Shown in pieces: positions 26,025 to 34,787 of a DNA stretch of 64,000 bases. Under the pieces are notes generated by a model, which saw only the letters and a program-made list of their open reading frames with translations, did not search any database and was not told the DNA's origin. Source of the DNA: Haloferula helveola (GTDB taxonomy: Bacteria; Verrucomicrobiota; Verrucomicrobiia; Verrucomicrobiales; Akkermansiaceae); the NCBI RefSeq assembly GCF_037076345.1, contig NZ_AP024702.1:2294001-2358000 (forward strand), given 5' to 3'. A program made the position numbers and the translations under genes. Every line of letters starts with the position of its first letter. Position 1 is the first letter of the stretch.

Positions 26025-27431
26025 TCACTTCGCCTTGCCAAGTGCCTTTTCGATCGCCTTGCGTTCGGCCTTTTCGTCGAACTTCGGATTCGTGGTGAGC
26101 GAGGTCGGGGCGTCCGACTTCTTCTGCCAGTCGCGCAGGATGCCGAGCAGCTCGTCGCGCTTCTCCGGCATCTCCGCGGCGAGGTCCTTCCGCTCGCGGA
26201 TGTCGTCCTTCAGGTTGTAGAGCACGACCTTTCCGTCCTCGAAGTACTGCTTCAGCTTGAAATCACCGACACGCACCACCGAGACCGGCCGCGAGCGGAA
26301 CAACGGATCCCGCTGCTCGCCGTAAATGCTGTAGCTCTGGAGATAGGCCGGGAAGTGCCAGAAGATCGGACGCTCGCCGAAGCTCTCCTTCTCACCCTTC
26401 AGGATCGGCACGAGGCTGCGGCCGTCGACGGGCTGGTCGGGCAATGGCACACCGGCGATCTCGCAGAAGGTCGGGTAGATGTCGGTGCCGATGATCGGCG
26501 CGTCCGATCGGCTGCCCGGCTCCACGACACCCGGCCAGTGGATGAAGTACGGCACCCGGATGCCGCCTTCGAAGTAGGTCCCCTTGTAGCCCCACAGCGG
26601 ATCCATGTCAGTCGCCGGACCATAGCCGCCGTTGTCGGAGGAAAAGACGATCACGGTGTCGTCGCGCTCGCCGAGTCGCTCGAGTTCGCTGACCAGACGT
26701 CCGACGCTGTCATCGATCGCCTGGATCATCGTCGCCATCACCACGTGGTCATGCAGCTTGCCCGGCTTCTTCGATTCGTACTTCGGAAGCAGGTCCTTCT
26801 TCGGGTGCAAGGGTGTGTGGACTCCGAAGTGGGCGAGGTAGGCGCACCACGGGCCGTCCTTGCTGTCCTTGATGAACTCGATCGTCCGGTCGGTGAGCGC
26901 GTCGGCGAGGTACTCTCCATCGGGTCCGTAGTGACCTTTGAAGCCCGGGAGTTTCTGATGCTCGACCGCCACGTCGAATCCCTGCGTCGTCGGATCCGGC
27001 CCGAGGTGCCACTTGCCGAACATGCCCGTGCGGTAGCCCGCCTTCTTCAGCGACTCGGCCCAGGTCACGATGCCGTCGTCGAGCACCGAGGTCCCCGGCG
27101 CAACGTTCAGACGGCGGAACTCCGCCTTGCCCCGTGGCTTCGTCCCGACATTGAAGATCCGGTGGCGCGGCGTGTACTGACCGCTCAACAGGCAGGCGCG
27201 GGCCGGAGCGCAGTTGGCAGCGTTCGAGTAGCCGTTGGTGAAGACCATGCCGCCCTTGGCAAGGCCATCGAGAACCGGCGTCTCGTAGAAGTCCGACCCC
27301 ATGTATCCGGTGTCCTTCCAACCGAAGTCATCGAGGTAGATGAACAGGATGTTCGGCTTCTCCGCCGCGAGTGCCGGAGCGGCAAGCACGAGGAGCAAGG
27401 AGAGCGGTGCAGCGAGAATACGAAGGATCAT
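26025..27431 (-). CDS. Type I sulfatase (formylglycine-dependent)
   Basis: A 468-residue secreted sulfatase with signal peptide MILRILAAPLSLLLVLAAPALA. The N-terminal metal site IYLDDFGW and the formylglycine motif CAPAR (C74-R78, followed by ACLLSGQYTPRH) fit the C-x-P-x-R rule. HLGP, FSSDNGG and the lower-domain features are also present. It hydrolyses sulfate esters, probably on algal or animal polysaccharides, in the periplasm or outside. An FGE-type activator must be encoded elsewhere. Confidence 0.95.
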   Translation of the reverse strand: MILRILAAPLSLLLVLAAPALAAEKPNILFIYLDDFGWKDTGYMGSDFYETPVLDGLAKGGMVFTNGYSNAANCAPARACLLSGQYTPRHRIFNVGTKPRGKAEFRRLNVAPGTSVLDDGIVTWAESLKKAGYRTGMFGKWHLGPDPTTQGFDVAVEHQKLPGFKGHYGPDGEYLADALTDRTIEFIKDSKDGPWCAYLAHFGVHTPLHPKKDLLPKYESKKPGKLHDHVVMATMIQAIDDSVGRLVSELERLGERDDTVIVFSSDNGGYGPATDMDPLWGYKGTYFEGGIRVPYFIHWPGVVEPGSRSDAPIIGTDIYPTFCEIAGVPLPDQPVDGRSLVPILKGEKESFGERPIFWHFPAYLQSYSIYGEQRDPLFRSRPVSVVRVGDFKLKQYFEDGKVVLYNLKDDIRERKDLAAEMPEKRDELLGILRDWQKKSDAPTSLTTNPKFDEKAERKAIEKALGKAK

Positions 27432-27613
27432 GGCGATGGATGGGGCTCGCGGACGCGAGGGATGAAACGACCGCTCGGCGCTGTTCCGCTACGTCGGCAG
27501 GCAACGCGACATTGCACCGCCGACATCCTGCGAGATGAGAAATACAAAACGGCACAGGACGGAATGTCCTGCGCCGCTGGGGGGCACCTTGGGTCCCTTT
27601 TGATCCTCACGGA

Positions 27614-28006
27614 TCACTTGCCGCATTTGTCGCAGCCCTTGCCCTTGCCCTTGCCCTTGCCCTTGCCCTTGCCCTTGCCCTTGCCCTTGCCCTTGCCCTT
27701 GCCCTTGCCCTTGCCCTTGCCCTTGCCCTTGCCCTTGCCCTTGCCCTTGCCCTTGCCCTTGCCCTTGCCCTTTCCTTTGCCGCCTTCGCATTGGCCGTCC
27801 TCGCACTGGCCGCCGCCTTCGCCACCGCGTTTGCGGAAGCGCTTGCCTTGGCCATTGCCGCCGCCTCCACCGCCACCGCCGCCTCCCTTGGCGAAGTATT
27901 CGCCGGAGCCGGATGGGGATTGCTGGCCGTAGTGCGGTCCGTTCTGGGCTTCCGAGGTGGCCAGGCCGAAGGCGACCAGGCCAAGGGTGATCATCAGAGT
28001 CTTCAT
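27614..28006 (-). CDS. Secreted (Lys-Gly)n repeat protein with Cys clusters
   Basis: A 130-residue protein with signal peptide MKTLMITLGLVAFGLATSEAQ. The mature chain has a Gly10-like stretch, a basic patch (GKRFRKR), a CEDGQC motif, about 23 uninterrupted Lys-Gly dipeptides and a final CDKCGK. The Lys-Gly tract is encoded by the pure hexanucleotide repeat at 27635-27772. The gene is 100 bp downstream of the histidine kinase on the same strand, so it may be an output or accessory of that system. Two CxxC-like clusters hint at metal or redox chemistry; the polycationic tail could bind anionic polymers. No family recognised. Confidence 0.7.
   Translation of the reverse strand: MKTLMITLGLVAFGLATSEAQNGPHYGQQSPSGSGEYFAKGGGGGGGGGGNGQGKRFRKRGGEGGGQCEDGQCEGGKGKGKGKGKGKGKGKGKGKGKGKGKGKGKGKGKGKGKGKGKGKGKGKGCDKCGK
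27635..27772. repeat. (GCCCTT)23 hexanucleotide microsatellite
   Basis: 138 bp of perfect GCCCTT repeats, 23 copies, read as Lys-Gly on the minus strand. Because the unit is 6 bp, copy-number change alters protein length without breaking the frame. The opposite strand is also open (Pro-Leu repeat), which is a shadow. Confidence 0.95.
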
Positions 28007-28106
28007 GGTTCGATATGGTTGGGTTGTCCGTGCCTCGATGGCACCTCCCACATTACCCGCCGAAGATGACGACAAGATGATCGCCGGAAAAAACCCGGAG
28101 CTTTTC

Positions 28107-29516
28107 TCAAAGCCCGGTCACCCGCATCTCCAGCACCCCGCCCTCGCCAAGGTTTGCTTCAAGCTGCAGGCCGAGCGCGTCGGCGCAGGCCTTCGCGAGG
28201 GAAAGCCCGAGCCCGCAGTGGGTGCTCTCGCCGCGAGCCTCGTCAGCCCGCCAGAACCGGTCGAACAGATGACCGACATCCTCCGCAGCAAGCCCGGAGG
28301 CACGATTGGAAATGGTCACGGCACCGTCGTCTTCCATCGTGATAACGACCTCGCTGCCGGCATCGGCATACTCCGCCGCATTGCCCAGAAGATTCCCTAA
28401 CAGGTGATCCCACCATCCCCGGTCGCCGACAACCATCGCGTCGGCTGCGACCTCGGAGCGCAGCCGCACATCGCGCGCTTCGGCGACCGACGCGTGATCG
28501 GCCCACCTTTCGTTGACGATTCTCGCCAAGGGAAACGGCTCACCCTTCGCGCCCGGCTGCTCGCGCTCAAGGCGGGCAAGCTGGAGCATCGACTGGACCA
28601 CCGCCTCCATGCGTGCGACCGACGCAACGACATCCTGCCAAGCCTCCGGGCCACCTTCCTCGGGCCACTTCACCGCCGACTCGGCGATCGTCTTGGCTTC
28701 GGCGATCGGCGTGCGCATCTCGTGGGCCAGATCCGCACTGAACCTCCGCTCACGTGCGAAGCTTCCCTCGAGGCGGTCCATCAACCGGTTCAGGCGATCG
28801 ACGATCGGTTCGAGTTCGGAAGGCAGCCCGTCGTTGGCGAATCGACCGTCCAAGGACGCGCTGTCGATACTGCCGATCTCGTCGGCGATCCGGCACAAGG
28901 GCGATAGGCCGTCGTGCACCACGAACCGCACCCACATCCATCCCAGTCCGGCAAGCACCACGCCGGATCCCGCGATCAGCAGGGCCATGCGGAGCAACTT
29001 GGCCTGCAACGCGTCGAGCGGCCTGGCCACGCTGATATCCATGCCGCCACCCGGGCCACCCATCCCCCAGCGGCCGCGGCCTTGTCCGCCGCCTCCGCCC
29101 TGCCCACCGGGACCACCGCCACCACCGAAATGATGACCCACGCTCATGACGCGGGTTCCGTCGGCCAGATCGACAATCGTGGCGCGGCCTTCGTCAGGCG
29201 GGGGTAGATCCGCCGTGAGATTGTCGGAGCGCGAGACCTCCTCGCCATCCGTTCTCCACACCTGCCACATGACATCCGGACCGAGCACCTCGGCGGTGTC
29301 CGTCTCCTGCTCCATCCAGCGGCCGCCCCGTCCCGGACCTCCGCCGCCGGCCATCCCGACCGAGCGGACCTGCCGGCACATCGTTTGCAACTCCGCCTCC
29401 ATCCCGGCGACGAGTCCGGCGCGGTAGGAAAAATACACGGCGGCACCGGCCACCAGCCAGAGCACTCCGAAACCGGCGAGAAACCACCCGGTCAGACGTC
29501 CGCGGATCGACCTCAT
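28107..29516 (-). CDS. Sensor histidine kinase with Gly-rich sensor domain
   Basis: A 469-residue membrane histidine kinase. TM1 spans about 11-31, TM2 about 176-198, then a HAMP-like linker, HisKA with FSADLAHEMRTP (H265) and an HATPase with NLLGNAAEYA (N box), SNRASGLAAEDVGHLFDRF and HCGLGLSLA. The periplasmic sensor contains two unusual glycine-rich stretches, about 55-66 and 127-159, the latter with a His pair (GHHFGGGGG). The start overlaps the response regulator stop by 4 bp. The output lobe resembles the QseC/CopS type; the signal is unknown. Confidence 0.93.
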   Translation of the reverse strand: MRSIRGRLTGWFLAGFGVLWLVAGAAVYFSYRAGLVAGMEAELQTMCRQVRSVGMAGGGGPGRGGRWMEQETDTAEVLGPDVMWQVWRTDGEEVSRSDNLTADLPPPDEGRATIVDLADGTRVMSVGHHFGGGGGPGGQGGGGGQGRGRWGMGGPGGGMDISVARPLDALQAKLLRMALLIAGSGVVLAGLGWMWVRFVVHDGLSPLCRIADEIGSIDSASLDGRFANDGLPSELEPIVDRLNRLMDRLEGSFARERRFSADLAHEMRTPIAEAKTIAESAVKWPEEGGPEAWQDVVASVARMEAVVQSMLQLARLEREQPGAKGEPFPLARIVNERWADHASVAEARDVRLRSEVAADAMVVGDRGWWDHLLGNLLGNAAEYADAGSEVVITMEDDGAVTISNRASGLAAEDVGHLFDRFWRADEARGESTHCGLGLSLAKACADALGLQLEANLGEGGVLEMRVTGL

Positions 29517-30193
29517 GGCGCTTCCTCCTCCATCACGTATCCCTGCCCGCGCCGCGTGTGGATCAGCGGACTACCGCTGCCCGCCGCCGCCAACTTGCGG
29601 CGCAGCTGGTAGACGGTGGCATCGACCACATTGCTCATCGGCGAGGCCAGCTCATCATAAAGATGCTTCTCAAGTTCGGTGCGGCTCATGACCTTCCCCG
29701 GCTGCAGCGCGAGGACTTCAAGGAGCCGGTACTCGCGGGCGGTGAGGTCGAGACGATCACCGCCGCGCGACGCCGAGCGCCGGTCGGTGTCCACGACCAG
29801 ATCGCCGACTTCCACCGTAGTCGCCGGATGATCGAACCGCCGACGACACATCGCATCGACCCGTGCCAGCAGCTCGGCGAGCGCGAAGGGTTTCCCGAGA
29901 TAGTCGTCGGCGCCGCCACGCAGGCCCGTCACCCGGTCCTCGACCGTGTTGCGCGCGGTGAGCAGGAGCACCGGCGTCCTGTTGTTCTCCTCCCGCAACT
30001 TCGCCAGCACCGAAAGGCCGTCGAGCTTCGGCAACATGATGTCCAGCACCACCGCGTCGTACGAGCACTCGCGGATCCGCCACAGCCCGTCCTCGCCGTT
30101 GTCGGCCTCATCCACGACGTAGCCGCTGTGGCGGAGGGCCTTCGCCACCGCCACACGGAGCCTGTCGGAATCTTCGACCACGAGAACACGCAT
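29513..30193 (-). CDS. OmpR/PhoB-family response regulator
   Basis: 226 residues: receiver domain with acidic pair E7-D8, phospho-acceptor D51 (VVLDIMLPKLDG), Thr in LLLTARN and Lys in LGKPF, then a winged-helix DNA-binding domain (DLTAREYRLLEVLALQPGKV ... VYQLRRKL ... RGQGYVME). The ATG at 30193 is chosen because MRVLVVEDSD is a normal receiver start. Its gene overlaps the kinase by 4 bp and is divergent from the di-heme peroxidase at 30305, leaving a 111-bp shared promoter region. Confidence 0.95.
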   Translation of the reverse strand: MRVLVVEDSDRLRVAVAKALRHSGYVVDEADNGEDGLWRIRECSYDAVVLDIMLPKLDGLSVLAKLREENNRTPVLLLTARNTVEDRVTGLRGGADDYLGKPFALAELLARVDAMCRRRFDHPATTVEVGDLVVDTDRRSASRGGDRLDLTAREYRLLEVLALQPGKVMSRTELEKHLYDELASPMSNVVDATVYQLRRKLAAAGSGSPLIHTRRGQGYVMEEEAP

Positions 30194-30304
30194 GCTTGTT
30201 TCAATTCCCGCAGCGCCCGGGAACCGAGGCAAGCGGATTCCCGGAAGGCCGTCATCTTCCCGTCATGTTCGTGTGAGAGGGTGGAGCACAAATCCACGAC
30301 CGTC

Positions 30305-31675
30305 ATGAAAAGCGTCCGTCACCTCCTGCTTTCCGGCATCGCCGCCGGACTACCCGCGGTCATGCCCGCCGCGGAACCCGGCGAGCCCGGCGTCCTTGAC
30401 CTCACCCGGCTCGCCAACTACGCCAACCAGCCGGTGCCCGCCTACGTCACTCACGACAACACCCCGGCGGACAACCCGATCACCGATGCCGGTGCCACGC
30501 TCGGACGGGTCCTGTTCTACGACGTGCGCCTTTCCCGCAACGACACGGTCAGCTGCGCCTCGTGCCATGACCAGTCCCACGCCTTCAGCGACGCGGATGT
30601 CGCGAGCGGCGGCGTCGCCGGCACCACCGGACGCCACTCGATGCGCCTGATCAACACCCGCTTCGCCCGCGAGTCCCGGTTCTTCTGGGACGAGCGCGCG
30701 TTCAGCCTCGAGCAACAGACCACACAGCCGATCCGCGACCATGTCGAGATGGGCTTCAGCGGCACGGCGGGCGATCCCGACTTCGCCACGCTGACCGTCA
30801 AACTCTCGACCATCCCCGAATACCGCGTGCTCTTCGCCATGACCTTCGGTGACCCGGCCATCCGGGAGGACCGGATCCAGAAATCGATCGCGCAGTTCGT
30901 CCGCAGCATCCAGTCCTTCGATTCCAAGTACGATGCCGGCCGTACGACGACTCCCGACAATCAGGACTTTCCCAACTTCACCGCACAGGAGAACCTCGGC
31001 AAGAGCCAGTTCATGCTGCCCCCGGACCAGGGCGGTGCAGGCTGCGCGACCTGCCACACGCCTCCGACCTTCGACATCGATCCCGCGAGCGGCAACAATG
31101 GCGTGATCGGCAAGATCGGCGGCGGCCAGGATCTGACCAACACCCGCGCACCAAGCCTGCGCGACCTGATCGGACCCGGCGGACCGAACGGACCGTTCAT
31201 GCACGACGGCTCGATGACGGGGCTCGGCCAGATCACCAATCACTACCGCAGCGCCATTCCCGACAACCCGAATCTGGATCCGCGGCTGCGCCGCCCCCCG
31301 CTGCCCTTCAACAACAGCAATCTCGCGCCCCTGCGTGCCTTCCTTCACACGCTTACCGGCACCGCCGTGTATCAGGACCCGAAGTGGTCGAGCCCGTTCA
31401 ATGCGAGCGGTGGCCTCGAGCTTATCGTCCTGCCGATGAACGCGTTCCGGCTCGAGCGGGATCAAGAAACGCCTTCCGGTCCGCTGGTGCTGCGGGGACA
31501 CGCCGCTGCCAACCTCGACTACCGGATCGAGTCATCGGCCTCGCTCGGCATCACCGATCCATGGCAAACGGTGGCCACCATCCGCTCCGACGCGGACGGC
31601 CTCGTCGAACATCCGGTGCCCATCGACGCCGACCGGCATTTCTACCGCGTCGTCTTCGACGTTCCCGCGGAGTGA
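30305..31675 (+). CDS. Di-heme cytochrome c peroxidase (MauG family)
   Basis: A 456-residue periplasmic protein with signal peptide, residues 1-22. Two heme c motifs, CASCH (84-88) and CATCH (247-251), and the family segments LFYDVRLSRNDTVSC, ERAFSLEQQTTQPI and FMHDGSM identify a bacterial CcpA/MauG-like di-heme enzyme. Residues after about 370 form an extra module (YRIESSASLGITDPWQTVAT...DADRHFYRVVF) of the kind often seen at the end of verrucomicrobial secreted proteins. It is divergent from a two-component system, which may control it. Whether it reduces H2O2 or oxidises a protein partner is open. Confidence 0.9.
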   Translation: MKSVRHLLLSGIAAGLPAVMPAAEPGEPGVLDLTRLANYANQPVPAYVTHDNTPADNPITDAGATLGRVLFYDVRLSRNDTVSCASCHDQSHAFSDADVASGGVAGTTGRHSMRLINTRFARESRFFWDERAFSLEQQTTQPIRDHVEMGFSGTAGDPDFATLTVKLSTIPEYRVLFAMTFGDPAIREDRIQKSIAQFVRSIQSFDSKYDAGRTTTPDNQDFPNFTAQENLGKSQFMLPPDQGGAGCATCHTPPTFDIDPASGNNGVIGKIGGGQDLTNTRAPSLRDLIGPGGPNGPFMHDGSMTGLGQITNHYRSAIPDNPNLDPRLRRPPLPFNNSNLAPLRAFLHTLTGTAVYQDPKWSSPFNASGGLELIVLPMNAFRLERDQETPSGPLVLRGHAAANLDYRIESSASLGITDPWQTVATIRSDADGLVEHPVPIDADRHFYRVVFDVPAE

Positions 31676-31784
31676 CCTTCGCCGGGATTCCCGGATTCAC
31701 GGGATGCCGTCATCACCCCTTCATCTTCGAGCCTATCCCCAACGCAGTCGACCGGATCAGAGGCCGCGATCACTGCGGGACCTC

Positions 31785-32450
31785 CTATTCGTAGCGGTAG
31801 ATCCGGACCGTGCCTGACTCCAACGCGCGAAGGGAAATCGCGCCTCGGGTCACAAACTTCCGGCCGCCGGTATTCTGCTCGAGCACCTCCAGATCCCCCC
31901 TCCGCGTAGCCTTGCAGATGATCGCGGTGTGTTGATTCGGAACTTTGAGTCCGCCGGTAAATGTCGCTTCCTTGATCTCGATGATGTCCCCGGGAAGGAT
32001 CTCCTCTTTCTCGTAGTCGATCTCGCGTCCCCACACACGCTGATCCCCACCAGGGCGGCTGATCTTCGCAGCCACGTACGCCTGGTTGGCCAAGGTCCAG
32101 CACTCGCCGTTGCCCACCGGCTTGCCCAGATGGCTCTCGGCGAACTCGAGAACCTTGGCCCGGGCCTCATCCGCATGCTCCGCGCGGGCTCGCGCATCCT
32201 CCTTCGCTTCCTCGCGCCCAAGGTAGTCCCTCACATACTCCTGGTCGCTATCGCTGAGCTGGTTGAGCTCCAGTGTGTAGGTCTTGCCACTCGTGAGCCG
32301 CACCGTGACTTTGTCCGCGGTCGCCGACTCCAGCTTGGCACGAATCGTTCGACCCTCCCGGTTGCTGAAGTCCCTGAAATCTTCTTCTGTGGGAGAACCG
32401 ACACACAGCGTCAGGAAAAGCGCAACAAAGGCAGCGTTAAAGACGTTCAT
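31785..32450 (-). CDS. SHD1-like and CHAP/NlpC-like domain protein
   Basis: A 221-residue exported protein (signal MNVFNAAFVALFLTLCVGS). Residues about 24-75 resemble the SHD1-like domain common in PVC proteins (FSNREGRTIRAKLESAT ... VTVRLTSGKTYTLELNQLS). A charged helix leads to a papain-like fold of the CHAP/NlpC type: Cys in VGNGECWTLANQAYV, His in PNQHTAIICKA and Asn in VLEQNTGG. Such enzymes usually cleave peptide or amide bonds in peptidoglycan. No partner gene is adjacent. Confidence 0.75.
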   Translation of the reverse strand: MNVFNAAFVALFLTLCVGSPTEEDFRDFSNREGRTIRAKLESATADKVTVRLTSGKTYTLELNQLSDSDQEYVRDYLGREEAKEDARARAEHADEARAKVLEFAESHLGKPVGNGECWTLANQAYVAAKISRPGGDQRVWGREIDYEKEEILPGDIIEIKEATFTGGLKVPNQHTAIICKATRRGDLEVLEQNTGGRKFVTRGAISLRALESGTVRIYRYE

Positions 32451-32546
32451 CGGGCGCGCTGTTAGAGGCACGGGTTGCGACTGTCAACGTCGGGGCAACC
32501 GAATCTCAGGCTGGATTCCTTCACCTTCCGACCGTTGAGTTCGGCC

Positions 32547-33458
32547 ATGCTCGCCTTCCTCCTCGAAAACCACCCGCTCATCCTCGCCGAGTGTGCGGTG
32601 GCCGAACGGCTGCGCCGGATGCCCGGGGTCGAGTTGCACCCGACGCTCTTCAACACGCCGCTGATCTACGGTCCGCAAGCCGCACGCGACGCGATGGTGG
32701 CGATCTACCGCGAATACATCGAAACCGCCCGTCACGCGGAACTTCCGCTTCTGATGACCGCGCCAACGTGGCGTCTGGATTCGACACGGGTCTCGGACGC
32801 GGGTGTTCCCGAAACGATCAACACGGACGCGGTGGGTTTCCTCTCGGGTATCCGCGATCAGCTGACTGACGACCGGAGCAACGTCGTGGTCGGCGCGCTC
32901 ATCGGCCCGAAGAACGACTGCTATCGGCCCGACCTCGCGCCGAGTGCGGACGAGGCCATGGATTTCCATTCAGCCCAGATCCACGAGCTTGCCAACACAC
33001 CGGCCGATTTCCTTCTCGCCCAAACCCTGCCGGCAGTGGGCGAAGCGATCGGTGTGGCGCGGGTGATGGCGGAAACGGAGAAGCCGTACTTGATCAGCTT
33101 CTGCACCGGAACCGACGGCCACGTGCTCGACGGCACTCCCCTGCCCGATGCGATGGCCCGGCTGGATGACGAGCTCTCGCGCCAGCCCGCCGGCTACTTC
33201 GTGAACTGCACCCATCCGCAATTCCTGCTCGATGCCTACGAAGCCGGCAGCCTCGAACGTTTGGTCGGAATCCAGGCCAACGGATCTTCCCGGGACGTCA
33301 CGGCCCTCGACGGTGCCGCCGCTACCGAGGCCGATCCGGTCGAAACATGGGCGGCCGCCATGGCCGAACTCCACCGGCGTCACGGCGTGTCGGTGCTCGG
33401 AGGATGCTGCGGCACCACCCTTCCCCACCTTCAGGCTCTGGCCCGGTTCCCGGCCTGA
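32547..33458 (+). CDS. Homocysteine S-methyltransferase family protein
   Basis: 303 residues of the Pfam S-methyl_trans family (MmuM/BHMT type), a zinc-dependent TIM barrel that methylates homocysteine. The zinc ligands are visible: C221 in FVNCTHPQF and C287-C288 in GGCCGT. The N-terminus ENHPLILAECAVAERL replaces the more usual 'DGAMGTEL'-like start, so the substrate may differ from the classical enzymes. The ATG at 32547 is used because earlier codons are not conserved-looking. Not obviously in an operon. Confidence 0.88.
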   Translation: MLAFLLENHPLILAECAVAERLRRMPGVELHPTLFNTPLIYGPQAARDAMVAIYREYIETARHAELPLLMTAPTWRLDSTRVSDAGVPETINTDAVGFLSGIRDQLTDDRSNVVVGALIGPKNDCYRPDLAPSADEAMDFHSAQIHELANTPADFLLAQTLPAVGEAIGVARVMAETEKPYLISFCTGTDGHVLDGTPLPDAMARLDDELSRQPAGYFVNCTHPQFLLDAYEAGSLERLVGIQANGSSRDVTALDGAAATEADPVETWAAAMAELHRRHGVSVLGGCCGTTLPHLQALARFPA

Positions 33459-33537
33459 TCTGGCCGGAGCGCCGGACGATGAAGGTTTTCGCCATCGCGT
33501 CACCGAGGGCGGTCTGCTAGAGAATCCCTTTCCCGAA

Positions 33538-34434
33538 ATGAGATTGCCCACCGGCCGGATTGTCGAAGAAGCCTCCGGGCGCGCCACCGAACTGCCTGAG
33601 CTCGGAGTTCTCGGAAGGTCTCCTGAGGCGACCGTCGCGATTCCCGATCCCCGTGCCTCACGCCGGCACGCGCTGATCCGTCGCTCGGCCGACGGCTTCT
33701 GGTTCAACGACCTCGGCAGCGTGAACGGTAGCACGGTGAACGGGCGACGGGTCACGACGGCGCTGCGCTTGCAACACGGTGACCGGATCATGATTGCCGG
33801 TCATGCCTTCCGCTTCGAGGGTGACGGAGCCAGCGAACCGGGAATGCAGACGCTGGGTGACCCGACGATCGCCGAGATCAGGCCGTCCGAAGCGGTGCTG
33901 CTGGTCAGCGACATCTGGAGCTTCACCGCACTGTCGGAGAAGGTCGACGTCGACCCTCTCGCGCAGATCATGGGTTCGTGGTACTCGCGGACGGGTGACG
34001 TCCTGAACGAGGCGGGCGCCACGATCGACAAGTTCATCGGCGACTGCGTGCTCGCCTACTGGCTGGACACTTCGAACCGGACCAGGAAGGCGGCGTTGGA
34101 AGCGGCAGTCGGACTCAGCGAGGTGGCCCGGATGGTCCAGAGCCAGCACGCGAAGGTATTCCAGAGCATCGGGATGGAGTTCCGCACCGGCGTCGCGGTG
34201 CATGTCGGCGCGATGGTCTACGGCGCTTTCGGATCGGGTGAGTTCACGCTGATTGGCGATGCGGTGAACCTTGCTTTCCGTTTGGAAAGCATGACCCGCC
34301 CGCTTGACGCTCCGGTGCTGCTCAGCGCCAACGTTCTCGATGGCTGGGAAGATGGGCGGGAGAACTGCCGCCCGCTCGGGAGTCATTCGGTCAAGGGACG
34401 CGCGGAGCCGGTCGAGGTGTGGAGGCCGGCCTAG
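33538..34434 (+). CDS. FHA domain plus class III nucleotide cyclase
   Basis: 298 residues. The N-terminal FHA domain (about 20-95) has GRS, SRRH and NGSTVNG, the phosphothreonine-binding signature. The cyclase domain (about 115-298) has both metal Asps (D125 in LLVSDIWSFTALSE; D169 in IDKFIGDCVLAY), K165 and D241 as expected for adenine recognition, and N244/R248 (DAVNLAFRLE) for the transition state. It is therefore predicted to be an active adenylate cyclase, cytoplasmic, tuned by a phosphorylated partner. No Ser/Thr kinase is in the window. Confidence 0.9.
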   Translation: MRLPTGRIVEEASGRATELPELGVLGRSPEATVAIPDPRASRRHALIRRSADGFWFNDLGSVNGSTVNGRRVTTALRLQHGDRIMIAGHAFRFEGDGASEPGMQTLGDPTIAEIRPSEAVLLVSDIWSFTALSEKVDVDPLAQIMGSWYSRTGDVLNEAGATIDKFIGDCVLAYWLDTSNRTRKAALEAAVGLSEVARMVQSQHAKVFQSIGMEFRTGVAVHVGAMVYGAFGSGEFTLIGDAVNLAFRLESMTRPLDAPVLLSANVLDGWEDGRENCRPLGSHSVKGRAEPVEVWRPA

Positions 34435-34515
34435 CGCGCAAGGCGCATTCGCGCGGCCGACCTCCCGACGACCCCTGCTTCCGCGATCCGGTCAGATCGC
34501 AATCACCACGCTGCG

Positions 34516-34722
34516 TCATTCCCCCGTTGTCCGTGCCCACCGCGGATCGGTGAGTGTCTTGAGAAAGGCCACCAGCGCTGCCTTGTCGTCACGATCGATA
34601 CCGAGTCCCTTGCCCGGATGCTTGGCGATGTTCGGATCGAGCGTGGGCGACCGGTGCAGCCCGTCCGAGTAGAAGCCGATCACCTGCTCGAGTGTGGCGA
34701 AGCGGCCGTCGTGCATCTACGG
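34516..34722 (-). pseudogene. Duplicated 3' fragment of the MbnP-MbnH fusion gene
   Basis: The minus strand encodes MHDGRFATLEQVIGFYSDGL and onward, the last 66 residues of the di-heme protein at 36597-38303. There are 5 differences over the 179 bp 34544-34722 against 36625-36803. Upstream (beyond 34722) homology stops, so the fragment has no heme motif or proper start. One change turns the codon after the initial Met-like position (CATGTAC to CATCTAC in plus orientation). It is best read as a truncated copy. The remainder of 34435-34787 holds no gene. Confidence 0.9.
34544..34722. repeat. Direct repeat, left copy (97% identical to 36625-36803)
   Basis: 179 bp matching the 3' part of the di-heme fusion gene in the same orientation. 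Together with the right copy it brackets the beta-propeller-like gene 34788-36584. Confidence 0.92.
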
Positions 34723-34787
34723 ACCATCATCGGCTTCCCCGACAAATCTGCGCCACGCCCGGGCTTGATCCGGAGCGCCGAATCGAT

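Noticed and set aside
27635-27772. Possible CRISPR array
   Set aside because: The repeat unit is 6 bp with no spacers, so this is a microsatellite.
26004-27932. Plus-strand frame with a Pro-Leu repeat
   Set aside because: It is the antisense of the sulfatase and of the Lys-Gly repeat protein; the repeat is simply the complement of the hexanucleotide array.
32451-32546. Possible SAM or other riboswitch before the homocysteine methyltransferase
   Set aside because: The gap is short and no conserved riboswitch core could be found.
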